Shown piece after piece: positions 24,420 through 36,665 of a stretch of 64,000 nt of DNA. Below the pieces are notes generated by a model. That model was not told the DNA's origin, ran no database searches, and was given only the letters and a program-made list of their open reading frames with translations. This DNA is from Whalleya microplaca (Eukaryota; Ascomycota; Sordariomycetes; Xylariales; Xylariaceae). The translations under genes and the position numbers were made by a program. The stretch spans positions 62,001-126,000 of the forward strand of contig MU385782.1 of the NCBI GenBank assembly GCA_022497155.1, read 5' to 3'. Positions within the stretch are counted from its first letter, which is position 1, and every line of letters begins with the position of its first letter.

Positions 24420-24704
24420 TTATAACACCAGGAACCCGGATGTCTGCCCATAGACCGGCACATTGAAACAGAAGCAAGCCTTAAGTCGATTTTGAGGCTC
24501 TGCACACTGCCATACGCAGCGTGATCCATTTTGGCACATCGTCGGACCGCAGCTACGGATTGATATACTCCGGCCACCGACCATAGCAGACATCTTGAAG
24601 GGCAATTCAAAGATGCTGATTGTGTCTGTAAATTGTATATCATTATCGTGCTGGAGCAAGTTTGTACCACAGTTGATATCCGCGCCGCCCGCGAGCGGAT
24701 ACAA
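24420..24704 (-). other. Unresolved open frame, 94 codons
   Basis: A cysteine-containing minus-strand frame with some coding feel (GGADINCGTNLLQHDND, then several Cys in the second half). I do not recognise it. Competing open frames on the plus strand across 24595-24900 are about equally plausible, so neither is called as a gene. It may be the 3' part of the broken frame upstream at 25026-25909. Confidence 0.2.
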
Positions 24705-25025
24705 CGAAGGAGATCTGGACTCCCGAAGCTCAAGCAGACTATTTCAGCTACAAGGCCACAGAGAAGATCATGACAAAGCTTAGAGCTGCGGCATTCAGAT
24801 CGAGAATTGGTGCGAAGGATGCCACAAATGCGAGTGTTGGGACACAAAAGCGACTTTACACGACAGCCGCGCGCGAAGACATGGGCCAGTAGCATCTACT
24901 CCGATCAATCCGCGATATTGCCCGACGGGAACCGATGCTCTGGCTGTCTGAATTGGACATGCGTTCCGGGGGCTGTATCCTGCCCAAAGCGGGTGAGATC
25001 CGGTTAGATCGAGTGACGGGGTGTA

Positions 25026-25909
25026 TCATATTCCTGATACTTGCTGAAGGAGGCCAGAGGGGTAGCATTCGTCTTTGTCCCACTTGATTGCACTGATGAA
25101 CTGGATGTTGCGGTTCGCGCGGTATCTCAGTAGTTGTCGCACGGCACTGTTCCAGCTCTGTGCTTCCTCCCAAGGGACCCGAGGGCTGTCACCATCAGCC
25201 GTGTCAGCACGAAACGCGCCCGGAAGCGTAGAGGAACGGTGATGCTCACGGCCACGTAGGGGAGCATTACTACCTGAAGGGAAGGTAACTCGCAAATCTA
25301 TATGTTTTGAAGCGAGATCGCCTCCGGTAAACCGGTCGGTTGGTTTGGGTCCTTCTAAAACACCAGTCCAAGCTGTAGACTCCAGATATCCTTAGATTTT
25401 CGTATTGATTACCTAGCTGGGCCATGTGGGAGCATGTGTTGTTTCTGTAGATAGGTCCAGCCATATGTGAGAAAAAGAGCAGCCCACAATCAGGTATTTT
25501 CCTGCGGTGACGACCTCGCAGATTTCTGCTGTAGCTATATCGACTAAAAGATCGTAGTACTTGTTGTCTTGGTTCTTTATATATAGTTTTGTGTCACTTC
25601 AGTCAAGGACGTTCTTCTCCTGTCTGATATCCTTATATGGTTGCTAAGATCCGTTTAAAGGGCATCTAATATATATGGATTGCCTCGATTCGGATATATT
25701 ATACTGTGGGCATTCGATGCTAATCGGTGCTAAGATCTGACCATATTGCCGGACATCAGAAAGCGGCATGTCGATGGCCTGGACGTTCCAGCTTTTGGGC
25801 GCCATCTTGAATGCTTTGTCGATTATTACTAGAAAGATCTAACTGCCAGATAGGGTATTGGAGGTGAAGTGGTTAGGGCGTGGTGCTGGTATAAATGCGG
25901 GATGCTTAC
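25026..25909 (-). pseudogene. Broken or multi-intron reading frame of unknown function
   Basis: One minus-strand frame stays protein-like for about 295 codons but holds five in-frame stops, at 25839-25841, 25644-25646, 25599-25601, 25413-25415 and 25392-25394, before the terminal stop at 25026-25028. The longest clean part, below 25391, has 121 codons with a C/G-ending codon preference and a conserved look (PWEEAQSWNSAVRQLL, KWDKDECYPSGLL). Two good intron-like segments overlap it: 24980-25040 (GTATCA, branch CTAACC, CAG) and about 25844-25909 (GTAAGC, CTAACC, CAG). It could be a decayed gene, or a live gene whose introns I cannot place in phase. No family is recognised. Confidence 0.35.
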
Positions 25910-28003
25910 TTGGAAAAAAGAAACGAGAAAAGTGTCAGGTTTCCGGGATGATGTTAATGGGAATAGTTTCAGACACTATACTTCCAAGTGTTATTGGATC
26001 AAACTAGAGCAATCATCCCTGATTGAATAATATGTATAGTTGAATGTTAAGGCCATGGGATTGTTATGAAAGTCCCATTGTTGGCGTGGACATCGATGTT
26101 GAGATATGTTCGCTGGGATATAGTCATGCCTCTCCAATAGAAATTTTCTGTGGTGTACAGCACTCCTGGTACACCGCAGATGTCATTCATTAGGGCTCGG
26201 TCGCGAAAAAAAAGACTTTCGCGCATGTGTGATTTCAAATTCTGACTTATTAGTTAATGTCATTTTGGTGTGGATGTGATGGGAGTTGACAAACAAACTG
26301 AAGTAGGATAGGCTTTTCGTTATAGCGGGGTATCAAAACGTGTGATATTTGCGTGATGTGCATGTGAGGTTATGTAAATTGACAACCAAATGTATGGTTG
26401 TGGTGAAGTGAAGATGTGTGTATGTCTTTTAAGCGTTATGGAAATGGTCAACAGTTAGATCACTTCCTCCCCTCCTTGGCATAGATATGGAGGCCACACA
26501 CCGAAGAGAAATGCAGCCTGTTAAAAGGAGTGAAGATGAATGGAAGTGAGGTGACATACTAGGCATGATCAAGTTTATGTACAAAATAATACATGACTTT
26601 ATTACATTACTTGGTATACTAGATCACTTATGAATTAAAAAGCATCTATTTCATTTTTGTCAAGAGAATCAGATGCTGATCAATAGTGGAGGCTCGTATG
26701 AGAAGCATGTGAATGAGCTTTCAGAAATTGAGTATTCGATGGCCAGCTTATGAATTTGATTGAAGTAGATAATGTGGCTGTTGAAGAAATTAGTATGACT
26801 CTGCTTAGGGAGAACCAAGAATATCTAGAGACAAGACTTACATCTCTTCTCTGCGTACATCGCTGCCATTTATACTAGAGAATGTGTTCTCAATATTAGT
26901 GTATAAATGCTTGTTGATACCCCCAAAACTGTTTTCATGGCCGTTTGATGCTTTCTGTTTTGTTTTTGTGCCTTACTCTTTGGTCCTACTGTATACAACT
27001 ATCAATCACCAATATCTCAAACAGCAGAGCCCAATCAAGGAAGTGCCTAGGCTGATAGTGTAACGGATGACCGCTATACGTGTTCGGGTGGATGTTCAAG
27101 ATACCTTCAGGGACTCAGCTGCTCACCTTACTATCAATGCCACTTCGCAGGGCACTGTACGATGTTTGGGTGAACTTGGTGGGCTTATTTGCAATCCCAA
27201 TACCCATGGCATGACACCAATTCACATGCCAACACTTTGCTGCCCCATCCAGGGTTGACATACACCCAACGACTGACATCTGGGGCTATACACTAGTAAT
27301 CTTGCAACGACAAGCCAAAACGATGACAACATTGCGTTCCTGCTTGCAGAAACTTTTAGAACCATACGGCTTTCCATCCTACCGCCCGTGGCAATATGGA
27401 GACCCCCGAGACTGCGGAGTGACACTCGGCGTTGGCCTGGATGTAGTCAACTACGAAGGCTCAACGACCTGAAGAACGGTGATATTGAAATCCTAGAAAG
27501 CTCATCTTGCTAAACGTAAATCCCGACTTGGCCCACCCGATCTCTTGGGACGACACCTAACATCGTAAGTGGATATAGCTACGCACATACTGCGTATGGT
27601 AGACGTTATTTGTCATGTGGCAGTCTAAGTGGTCATTGCAAAGAGTACAGGATAGACTTTGCTGTGCGTAGCTGTAATTTATGTAAATTGATTGTATGAT
27701 CATCTTGTTGAAAACGGGCCGTGTTGGTCTAAAATTAAGGGATGAGTATGGGAAGCAAATAGCTAATATGGTACAATCAACTGGGTGTTAGTGAGCAGTA
27801 GCTTTTCTTCAGGGATTGGGTTTAAGTCGTAGATTAAATGATCCTGGCAAGGAACTTTCCTATTAGATATTTGTGAAGACAAGCTTGCCATGGGGCATAC
27901 AGGGGAAAGCGGACAAAGTCGTAGACGTCCGAAGTTGTGCTGATGGCAGCGAAAAGCTTTCTCATTGTATATTTTCATGGGTATCTAGATAATTAACATC
28001 ACC
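25910..28003. other. AT-rich intergenic region
   Basis: No supportable gene. A minus-strand frame at 26047-26238 (with VLYTTENFYWRG) looks protein-like and could be an upstream exon of the broken frame at 25026-25909. A plus-strand open stretch near 27297-27510 has a weak coding feel. Neither has a start, splice sites and length that agree. Confidence 0.4.
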
Positions 28004-31000
28004 TCATGCGATTCCTACGTACCACTTCCTCCATGGATCATCTCCCCCAGGCTTAATTTTCCTGGACTCCTGATCCGTTATAGTTTCCAGGACCCTCCAA
28101 TCATAGACGGCAATCCATTCGCGTTTGCCATTCCTTTTCGTCAGAGAGGCTTCCTCTATCTTCCGTATGATCGCCGCTGTTGCCGCTGCGCGTCTCGACT
28201 CAACTAGACAGATCTTGCGAATCCGAGGTCGCCTCGTGCTTCGGCGCGACATGTCATTCGTCAGAGGTCCGCGGGAGCTTGATATGTCTGCTGAGACATT
28301 TGATGAAGACACCCGAGACCACGAATCGGGATCGGTTATAAAGTCGTCGATACCGTGCTCTCGCAAAAGGCTGTCTGTGACCCACGCATACTGAGAAATA
28401 CACGGGGATAATAAAATGGAGCAATTTGCAAATGCGCATTTAGGACCGAGGTGCAAGCAACACTCGCGGAGGGCATGCTGATTATGATTACACAACGTAT
28501 CTTGTGCTGTTGAGGGTCTACGACGTGATGGCGAGACGATTCTCGACGTTGAGCAAGGTGAGCTTGCCGGCAAGGGAGGACTTCGGTTGTTTTCCGTTGG
28601 TATTGGTGAATTTTCAAGCATTGATGGTTGATGCATATGCTTGGTAGATATCTGAGGTAGTGACGCAGCTCCGTGCTGCTCGCAGATGCGGTTTGCGTTG
28701 ATCTGGCCAAGAGGTGTTCTTACGCTATTTGCAGAGAGGCCGCTAGACCTATCTGTCGACGTGGATGGTACGGATGATGCATTAGAAAGTCTACGTTGTC
28801 TCTTGCTGGTAGACCGAGACGCTGGAGTGTCTACAAGCGGTCGCTTTGGACGCTCTGGATTCGTTGACGGCCTCCCAGAAACCTCGGAAAGGGCACAAGG
28901 TTCCATGTTATCGGGAGCCGAAGACCTTGATATCGTTGGCCGACATAGCGGTACTACTGTGTCAGGAGGAGGCATGGGAGGCCATTCGTTGCTATTATTT
29001 TCTTCCTGGATGGCTTCCGGGACTGAAATACGTTGGGAATCTTGGTCCGCATAGCCTCTATAAGAGAATGTCGAATCTGTCGAGGTGCTTCGTTGGCTTA
29101 TAGCATCAACAGCTATTCCGCCTGGGTCAGCTTTCTCTAACGCTGATACCCATCTGCACATCTCCTGACTATCCTCGACTGCCGGCATCTCAGTTGTAGT
29201 CTGTGCGATCTCCTGAAGCTCGGCGAAAGTTATGGTATCCAAGTACGATCGGTCATGATGGATTTTGGACACCATCGGAAACCTCATGCTCCAGAAGTTT
29301 GTGTTTGGTTCTTTATCAAACGAGAAGCAGCGCATGTCAAATACTAGTGGATTGAGGAAGACTTCTGTCGGCAGTGGCCCAGCTTCCCTCCCTCCAAAGT
29401 CCAATGCTATGCGTCTACTCTCATTTTCCTCAAAGGGGATCGCACCTGGACCACATTGAGTCTTAACAGTCAACAACAGGTGTTCCGGGAGCTCAATGAT
29501 GTTGATGACTCTAAACCGAGGCGGCTCGGTTCCGTCTCGTGCTTGCGTCTTGTTTTCTAAGCACCCAATGAAGAAGTGCGTCCATCTGAGGTCGCGCAGT
29601 TTCAATTCTTTTGCTTTTGCTGCATCGTAATAGCCACCGACAGCGGAAAAGTCGCCCACGTCGCCCCATCCTTGGACATATTCTTTCTTCAACTTAATAT
29701 TGCAGCAACTGTACGGTCTACGCGTGGCACTGAAGTCAAAATAAGGCTCATCTGGCTTTAAAACCAGACCTTCTTCCCGCGAAACTATGCATTTCGCAAA
29801 GGCCTCTCGCAACTTCGATGCAGCAGATGACTGAGAGAAAGATATAACCTCGCGCGGCACTAACTCAGCATAACCCTTCCGGCATGTTATGAGCTTAGTC
29901 AGACGCCTGAAGCGCTCAGACTGGGGAACGTTTAGGAGTGACTCGTTGTCAATCATAAGCACATCGTGATATACAATCATGAGATGCTCATAATCATGCG
30001 GTCTACTCAAAGTTAGTTTATCAGCTTATAGAGAGATGTGGTTTAACTCACTGGGAATCGTAAAAGGTCCCCATAAATGAACCAGACCGTGAAACATGCT
30101 TGCGGATTTTATGAAACGGTAAGATTTTGTTATCCTACTTTCTGTTTAGCAACTGTCTTATAAGCCTAGGGGACAACTGAAGTACCTTCATACTATATAC
30201 GACGAGCTCACCCTCTAGAATACATCCCAACCTGAGTGGGCATTTTGAGGATCCTAATTCGAGAGAATCCTTTATTGGCCTGCCTGATAGTCAGTTTATT
30301 TGACGTTGGTACAAGGGTGAAGGAAGCGATTTACCGGTGTAGACCAAGTCGATCTTTGGTGCTGTCCTTCCCGCTCTTCGAGAATATTTGAATGCAGGGT
30401 TCGTGTTTGCAGAGATCTACATGTATCTGGCAATACTCCCCGTCGATCTTCCGTTCGCAACTCATTTGTCGTGATCCGGCCATATCCAAACAATGTTTGA
30501 TACTTCTTCCTTTGAGCCAAGGCTGACGCCCGACTTTGGTTCCGAGAGATGGCTTCAAAAGACTCGCAATGACACTTTGGTCGTTAGGCGACTGGATGAT
30601 CTGCCGCATAAAAGCAGTTGCCAGAGTAAGATCATCCCTAACCCGCATCAATTGGGGCAATAGAGGATGGTAGCAACGGAACACGACATGCTCACTCATG
30701 ACCACTGGTTGATAGTTCTTCAACACCAACCTCGTAAACCATTTTGCATCACGCGCACTGAGGCGCCTGTAGAAATTGGCTAGGGAATTATTCTGCTCCA
30801 CATGTTGAGGTGTGCACATATTTCTGACCGCAGGAGAGCTGAACCTACAGGCCGCTGCAATACGACTTAGAGCATCGTCAATCTCCTCTACTGTGAGTTC
30901 GTTTGCACCCTGTGGAGGATTGGGCTGGATAGGTCAGTAGCTTCTCTAATCATGTTAAGATGACAAAATCCTTTCATGATTTCGTAGCCGTTCTCATCGA

Positions 31001-31368
31001 AGAGCATGGATTTTACTTACAGTACATTTCAGGGTACTTTCAATACAGTCGGCAAGGTCAAGGTTTAAGCCGGATATCGTGTACCTTCGCAGTTCTTGGA
31101 CCCTCGACGCCCCTAAGCATAGAGCCTTGCCAATAACGCTCTGGAGCTTCGGGGCTTGAATACCGTAGACCCTGTCTGTCCTTTTCCCGGGCAAGAGTGT
31201 GGACAAGATGGCGCACGCGTCGTTCTCAGGTGCATTGAGATGAGAACGGTGTTCCCGAAACCAATTCTCAAGTACTGTTGTTGCTGGGATCTGGCGTGGT
31301 ACTTCTCTATGTGTCTCGTCGTCGAGTTGCTGAAGGAGGTCACATATATATCTATATGGGAAAGGCAT
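28004..31368 (-). CDS. ATP-dependent DNA ligase, LIG4-like paralog
   Basis: Seals nicks in DNA through a lysine-AMP intermediate. Exons: 31021-31368, 30335-30909, 30186-30279, 30052-30134 and 28004-30005 (1033 aa). The N-terminal DNA-binding domain opens MPFPYRYICDLLQQL, close to LIG4. Motif I is ERKIDGEYCQIHVD with the adenylated Lys near residue 270. Then come LEGELVVYSMK, the YDS/HLMIVYHDVLMID motif III region, motif IV EEGLVLK (about 443) and motif V IKLKKEYVQGWGD (about 473), so the catalytic core is complete. The OB-fold region follows. Residues about 690-880 are Ser/Thr/Pro-rich. The C-terminus has two weak BRCT-like stretches (CAFANCSILLSPCIS...WVTDSLL and KICLVES...WIAVYDWRVLETI). 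The long disordered linker and weak BRCTs differ from canonical LIG4, suggesting a fungal paralog. Canonical LIG4 itself remains possible. The acceptor of exon 5 is a tandem GAGTAG, giving two products that differ by one residue. Confidence 0.88.
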
Positions 31369-32704
31369 TATAGCCGGAGATTGTTATATATGAATCCCGA
31401 ATAAGTCAACTTGCAGGAAAGCCTCCACGAGACTGCAAGGTTCCCAGGAATGGGTGATCAAGATACACATAGGCAGCAGATAGCACCGTGCAGACTAGAA
31501 CAAAAAAGAGTCCATCAATGATCATCAATGATGCCTTGTGTCCTTATTTCTCGGGTTTGTATGTATGTAACAAAGTCCGAGAAGGGACAATGAACAACCT
31601 TGAAACCCGTGCATTCACCCACCAGCTGACACGATGCGACGCGGGGAGCCTTAACACGTGCTCACGTGGTAGGACTGATTGCTGAATCAATGCGCGTACA
31701 TACATACTGTGTAATTGCGTGTAGTTCTCAGCCAGTTGTGGACTGATCCATTTCAGCTGGCAGGACTGTCAGCCTGAACAGGCCACGGCCTCAAAACCTT
31801 CAGCTCACAGGGTGCTGAATGAGTGGACTCGCTACTTTGTAGACGGCAAGGGCGGTCTTAAGGCCAAGACTAGGGCTGTCCCCACCCGCTAATAAAACGT
31901 CATTTTACCCTTGCAGGGTCCCAATCGGGCTATCTACAGTAGGTTTCATGCAATGGACGCCATCGTTCTGCCATGCATTTTCCCCTGAATCCGCCATGCA
32001 GGTCAGCACACTGGAGGAGATGACCACACGCAGACACGTCTGCTTTTGTGGAGTCTGTCCGTTCCGTTGACCGGGGATCGAATAGAAACATGCAACCAAA
32101 ATAAAAAAAGAGGACGCGGAAAGAAAAAAACGAGGAAACGAGGAAACGAGGAAAACAAGATGAAATTAATTGCATCCTACTTATAACTTAAGCCAATCTT
32201 TGAGTCAGTGCAACTCCTTTTATCTACCGATTGGTTTCCAACACCCGTCCATCCGTATATGTATACTGGCAATGAAATCTCTCGCTCTCTTTCTTTACCA
32301 ACTGACTGAATGTTCCCACCTTCATACTTATAAACATTGATCTTGGAAACAACAGTACGTACACATACCCTCGTTTCATCGTTTCATCGCTGGTTCGAAT
32401 CGAAGTCGAACCTCCTATCATCCCGAGCTTTTGCTTTGTCCTCCTTTCGGAGATAATGGGCCCCATTGCACCTCGTCACCCCTAGCAATCTCTGTATTAC
32501 TATTCGTCGCCTAGGCCAAGCTTAAACCCCCCAGGTCGGCCTTATTGACCCTCCAATTATACCACCAATTTCCCACAATCCCCCCAAAGCTGCAAAGCCC
32601 CAAGCGAGCTCCAGTCTTCTGCCTTGATCGTCGACCCGTCTGCCTCTGTCGCCGATGGTCGATTATGTCGCAGTGGCTGTTGACTGCTTCCTCTTCTTCT
32701 ATCT
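31369..32704. promoter_or_regulatory. Divergent upstream region of the ligase and the DUF4048 gene
   Basis: 1.3 kb between start codons. The right half is CT-rich on the plus strand (many TTTCC and CCCC tracts), as expected for the leader of the plus-strand gene. No coding frame of note. Confidence 0.5.
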
Positions 32705-34666
32705 ATGAAATCCGTTGTGCTCTTGCCAATTTGTTCGATTACTGCTCGCTCCAACATTCTTTCCAATGACAAACGCCTCCACGATATAATCATCGCTTTA
32801 TATTCTAGACGCTCTTTAGCTGGACGATATTGGCACCGCCAGGCCAACTGCGCTACCCCAGCCACTTCTTATCTGAAACGACGACAATCCGGGAACCGCA
32901 CCGCTGAAACTTTGCGGTCTCGCTTGACATCTGGAATTCCCAAACCATTTGTTTGGTCCAAAATGCTTGAACAGCGCCGCTATCGTGGCTTGCAAGATCC
33001 TACCATCTCGCTCGACGCCGTGTTGGCTTCAAGTCCGGACATGTCTGCCAGTGAAAGCCCAACTTGCGAAAAGAGTAGGGAGAGTGGCCAGCCGGATCAA
33101 GATGCGTCGTCCAGCGCCGTGGATCCCCCGCGGCATTCGAGTGAGACATTTGAGACGCGGTCGGGTCGCTCTACCTCATCGGCTTCTCGTAATGCCAACC
33201 GGCTCTCTTTAACATTGCCTATTGCGCCTCCCGACGGTGTATCTTCGAGGGTAGCGCCAACGCCAACGTCCTCGATGCCGCCAACTCCTGCCGAAAGCTC
33301 GGCATTGAACTCCCCCGTTGATCCGAACGACATGATCATCGCCATTGCTGCTCAGGAACGTCGTGTATTAGAACTGCGCGACGAGCTTGGGCAAGCTGAA
33401 GGGGAACTGAGAAGGTTAAAGAAGCAATGGACGAACTCGGAAGCGTATAGGAAACGGGCTAGTAGGACTATCGAACCTATTCGCACAATGGGGCCGGGCT
33501 TCGACGGGCAATTAAGTCATGATGGCGGCCATAGTAGCGAACTTGAAAGGCGAAAAGCAATTCTCCTTGCGCAGAGTCAACGGTCCCCTCGAGAGCACAA
33601 GAGGACGGTCTTCCGAGGTGGACACACACGTACTTTGTCCTTACTGTCACCGATCAAACCTCCGGCGGAAATTTCGGTGCACAAAGATAAAGACGTGCTT
33701 CGCTCACCCGACTTATATTCCAAACCCTCACCGCTTCCTAGCCCCATTCTCAACAAGCGTGCAACCTGGGCCCCTCGCCAAAGCCAGCCGCCAAATGGTA
33801 TGAAGCAAATTGCAAATGACTTTAAGCAAGGTCTTTGGACTTTTGTTGAAGATTTAAGACAAGCAACCGTGGGCGATGAGGCGATTTCCGGAACCACACA
33901 CAGGACCAGTGATATGGCTTCAAGACTGAGTAGAATGGAGGGCGATCAAGACACAATCCGTGCATCCACAGCAAACCGCGGTCGTATACCATTTCCTACC
34001 GACCTGGACCCCAGGATAGAGACACCGAGCAGGTCATCCACCGATAGTTTGCCCGATCATTACCAGCACAGGAGGACCGCATCGCGACCAGAGCCTAAAG
34101 CAAGGAAACATTTCTCCTGGACGCCGCTCACCTTCGACAGCTTGGATGATGAAACTTGGTCAAACTGGGAGAGCCCGAACGTGAAAACGGCCCGGTGGAG
34201 CGGTAGCACGGTGAATGGGGACATAGTCACCGCAATTCCCGAAAGGACTGACGAGAATGAAGGAACACTGTAAGATTACCACCACCACCACCCAATTGCA
34301 GCCGCAGCAGCCACCGTGCAAGGCACCCACACCCACCGGCCAGCTAGCTCCCAAACCTACCTCCCCATCTACTGTCCACCACGACGTGCATCTGACCGTT
34401 TTCTCCCCCACATCAGCAGGCGCCAGCACTCCCCCAGCAGCGAAAGCGAACGAAGTTCCCTGTCCCCGCAGACGCCGAGCAAGCTCGAGGAGATCCCGCA
34501 GGCCATCCTGAACCGGCTGTCGCCCACGAACCTCAAGAACACCACCTCGAACTTCATCAAGGAGTGGGAGAAGAGCCTGTCGCCACCTCCCGAGTCCGAG
34601 TCCGAGTCGGCTGCTTCCTTCGACGCCGGCGGCTTCCAAGACTCCAACAAGACCAAAGTCCCGTGA
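32705..34666 (+). CDS. DUF4048 family protein
   Basis: A fungus-specific protein of unknown biochemical function. Exons: 32705-34269 and 34417-34666, joined by a 147-nt intron (GTAAGA...CATCAG, phase 2), giving about 604 aa. Family hallmarks in order: Ser/Pro-rich N-terminus; SRNANRLSLTLPIAPP; the coiled-coil core NDMIIAIAAQERRVLELRDE continuing to RLKKQW; ELERRKAIL; the GGHTRTLSLLSP segment; and FKQGLWTFVEDLRQATVGDE. Exon 2 adds a conserved tail (NRLSPTNLKNTTSNFIKEWEKSL). It is probably cytoplasmic and disordered apart from the coiled coil. The start is uncertain: the ATG at 32705 gives a basic extension, while ATG 32964 (MLEQRRYRGL) begins where family-like sequence begins. No membrane segments. 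Confidence 0.85.
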
Positions 34667-35392
34667 GCTACCATGTACCCATATCCGTGTGGAAATTTCT
34701 TGTTGCTGTCGCCAACCGCAAATGTAGACGGTGGAGGGCTTGGGATTTGCATATTAGCCAGCCGTTGGCTATTTGAAATCTTCAGCGCGAGAGAGCGAGC
34801 GAGCAAGCAAGAATGCGTCTGACCCTTTTACGTGATGTTGAAATGTTGGAGTACTGTCTATCGCATTATGTTTTGGTCCCGTATGCACGTCCCTTCAGCT
34901 CGAGCAGTGTCATTCGAAACCGGCGTATCCGAAATTTTGGTCCCATCTCAGCAACTCCCGATGTGAACGACCCTGGATAAGGGGACGACTGGAGGAGATG
35001 GATGGATTATGGTCCTGGGGATGTGGAACTTGTAGATAATGATAATGACGCTCATGATAGATAGATAGATGATAATGTAGAACGAAATCGATAGTCGTTT
35101 GCGTTGTCAGCATCCCGTTTAACTACTCAGATCCCATTTTTGTGCTGTAGAAACAGGCTTCTCTGGGCAGTATGTATCTTGAATTTATCTTGTAGTTGTC
35201 ACTCAGTATACATAGTCGCTGTAATTAGCCAGGCCAACAATAGCCTGTTAGGCTAAAACTGACGAACAAGGATATCTCGCGGTCTCGAGGTCTGCCATCG
35301 GAAGAGGCTTGTAATGAAGGATTGACACTTTGAATATGACTCGGGAAGATTCACAAACTCTAGCCATTGGGTTTCTGTTGGGATGGGATAAC
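34667..35392. other. 3' flank of the DUF4048 gene
   Basis: No gene seen; ends at the left flank of the inverted-repeat element. GATA-type tetranucleotide repeats (ATAGATAGATAGATGATA) lie near 35057-35074. Confidence 0.45.
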
Positions 35393-35967
35393 TATGTAGC
35401 AACCCACCTACAACTCCCACGGTCTTTTCCTAGAAATCCCACAACTCATTTCGCACAGATAATTGCATGGTTACCTATACAAAATAATATGGAGGTTAAT
35501 GTGTATAGATAGCAATACGATTGGTACTTTATTTTATACGCGTATCTTACTTAAGAAGAAGTATTTTTTGTATTGGCTAATGGTGATATTTATAAGGTAT
35601 TTAGACTTATATATAAGCCTCGCTTAAATATAAGTACCTTCTTCCGCCTAGCCTTATTAAAGGTATATATATTTATATAGAAAATATACTTAAATAAAAG
35701 TACCTTTTTTTTGTGAATACTATTAAAGTCAGTTAGTTGACGGCTGGTATTAGCATTGGTAATTTTGAGGCTATTGTTACTGCGTAATTAAGTGAGTGAT
35801 AATAAAGTGAATGAGATCTTAATGTCTGGGGTCAACATTGATTGACATAAGGCCCCCATACTAGTTTGTATGGGAGCCCATGTTAGCGTGTGTAAGCGAA
35901 ATACGTAGGTGGAGATTGTGGGATTTCTAGGAAATGACCGTGGGAGTTGTAGGTGGGTTGCTATGTA
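35393..35967. mobile_element. MITE-like element with 46-bp terminal inverted repeats
   Basis: The element spans 35399-35961 (563 bp). Its ends are inverted repeats of 46 bp with one mismatch: both read GCAACCCACCTACAACTCCC inward and continue through ACGGTC, TTTCCTAGAAATCCCACAA. On both sides the flanking bases are TATGTA (35393-35398 and 35962-35967), a candidate 6-bp target-site duplication; a TA duplication as made by Tc1/mariner elements is also compatible. The interior is AT-rich, has no transposase and holds a short internal repeat (CTTAAATA(T)AAGTACCTT). It is therefore non-autonomous. Confidence 0.85.
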
Positions 35968-36425
35968 GGGGGTATAGTATACTTGGATACTGTGTGTATA
36001 ATGCTCAGGAAATACTTGCCGACATCCTGATACCACCCAACAGTTTAATAGTTCCACTAGGTTCTAAGAATTCAACAATTTCGCTATACGAGTCCCAGGG
36101 GGCGATGGCAACTCGAATAAACTTTGGGGGCAATCGTTCACTCCAATACTTTCACCAAACTGTGAGTTTTGGCAACTGATTGAGTAGATTGTTACCAGCT
36201 TAGATGTTAGCTATCTGGCTGAATATGTATATACATTTGGACCGCCTCAAACGCGTCTTCCTCTCGATGCAAATACACAATCCCCCCAACACCTGGCTTA
36301 TGCTAATATAGCAAATGGCCTTTCTAGATAACAACGCAAATGTCTACGTGTAGTACCCTCAGTGACATCTGAAAAAACCCATAGAGTTGGGATCAATCAA
36401 TAGACCAGGCCAAGGATGTTAGCCT

Positions 36426-36665
36426 CTATGATTTTGAAAGAGGCGTGTCGAGAAAGCCATTCCAAGACTCCTCGTCTGCCTCCTTACTCGCGGTGTCGGG
36501 CTTGGTAGTTTCCTGGGATGCAGCCTCGGCTGTGGCTGCAGTTGTTGGTGCTGCCATGGCTGACTGCTCTTTATCCTCAGGCTTCGCCTTGGTTCCCACC
36601 TCAGAATTGTTATAGCGCAAGGGGGAAGACGGCTTTTGGGTAGGGGGTACTGGGGTACTTTCTCT
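36426..36665 (-). other. In-frame 79-codon extension after the PUS4 stop
   Basis: After the pus4 stop (TAA, 36666-36668) the same frame stays open for 79 codons and ends with TAG at 36426-36428. The encoded stretch is Ala/Thr/Glu-rich and ends EESWNGFLDTPLSKS. It could be ordinary 3' untranslated sequence, a readthrough extension, or the original C-terminus cut off by a nonsense change. Confidence 0.45.
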
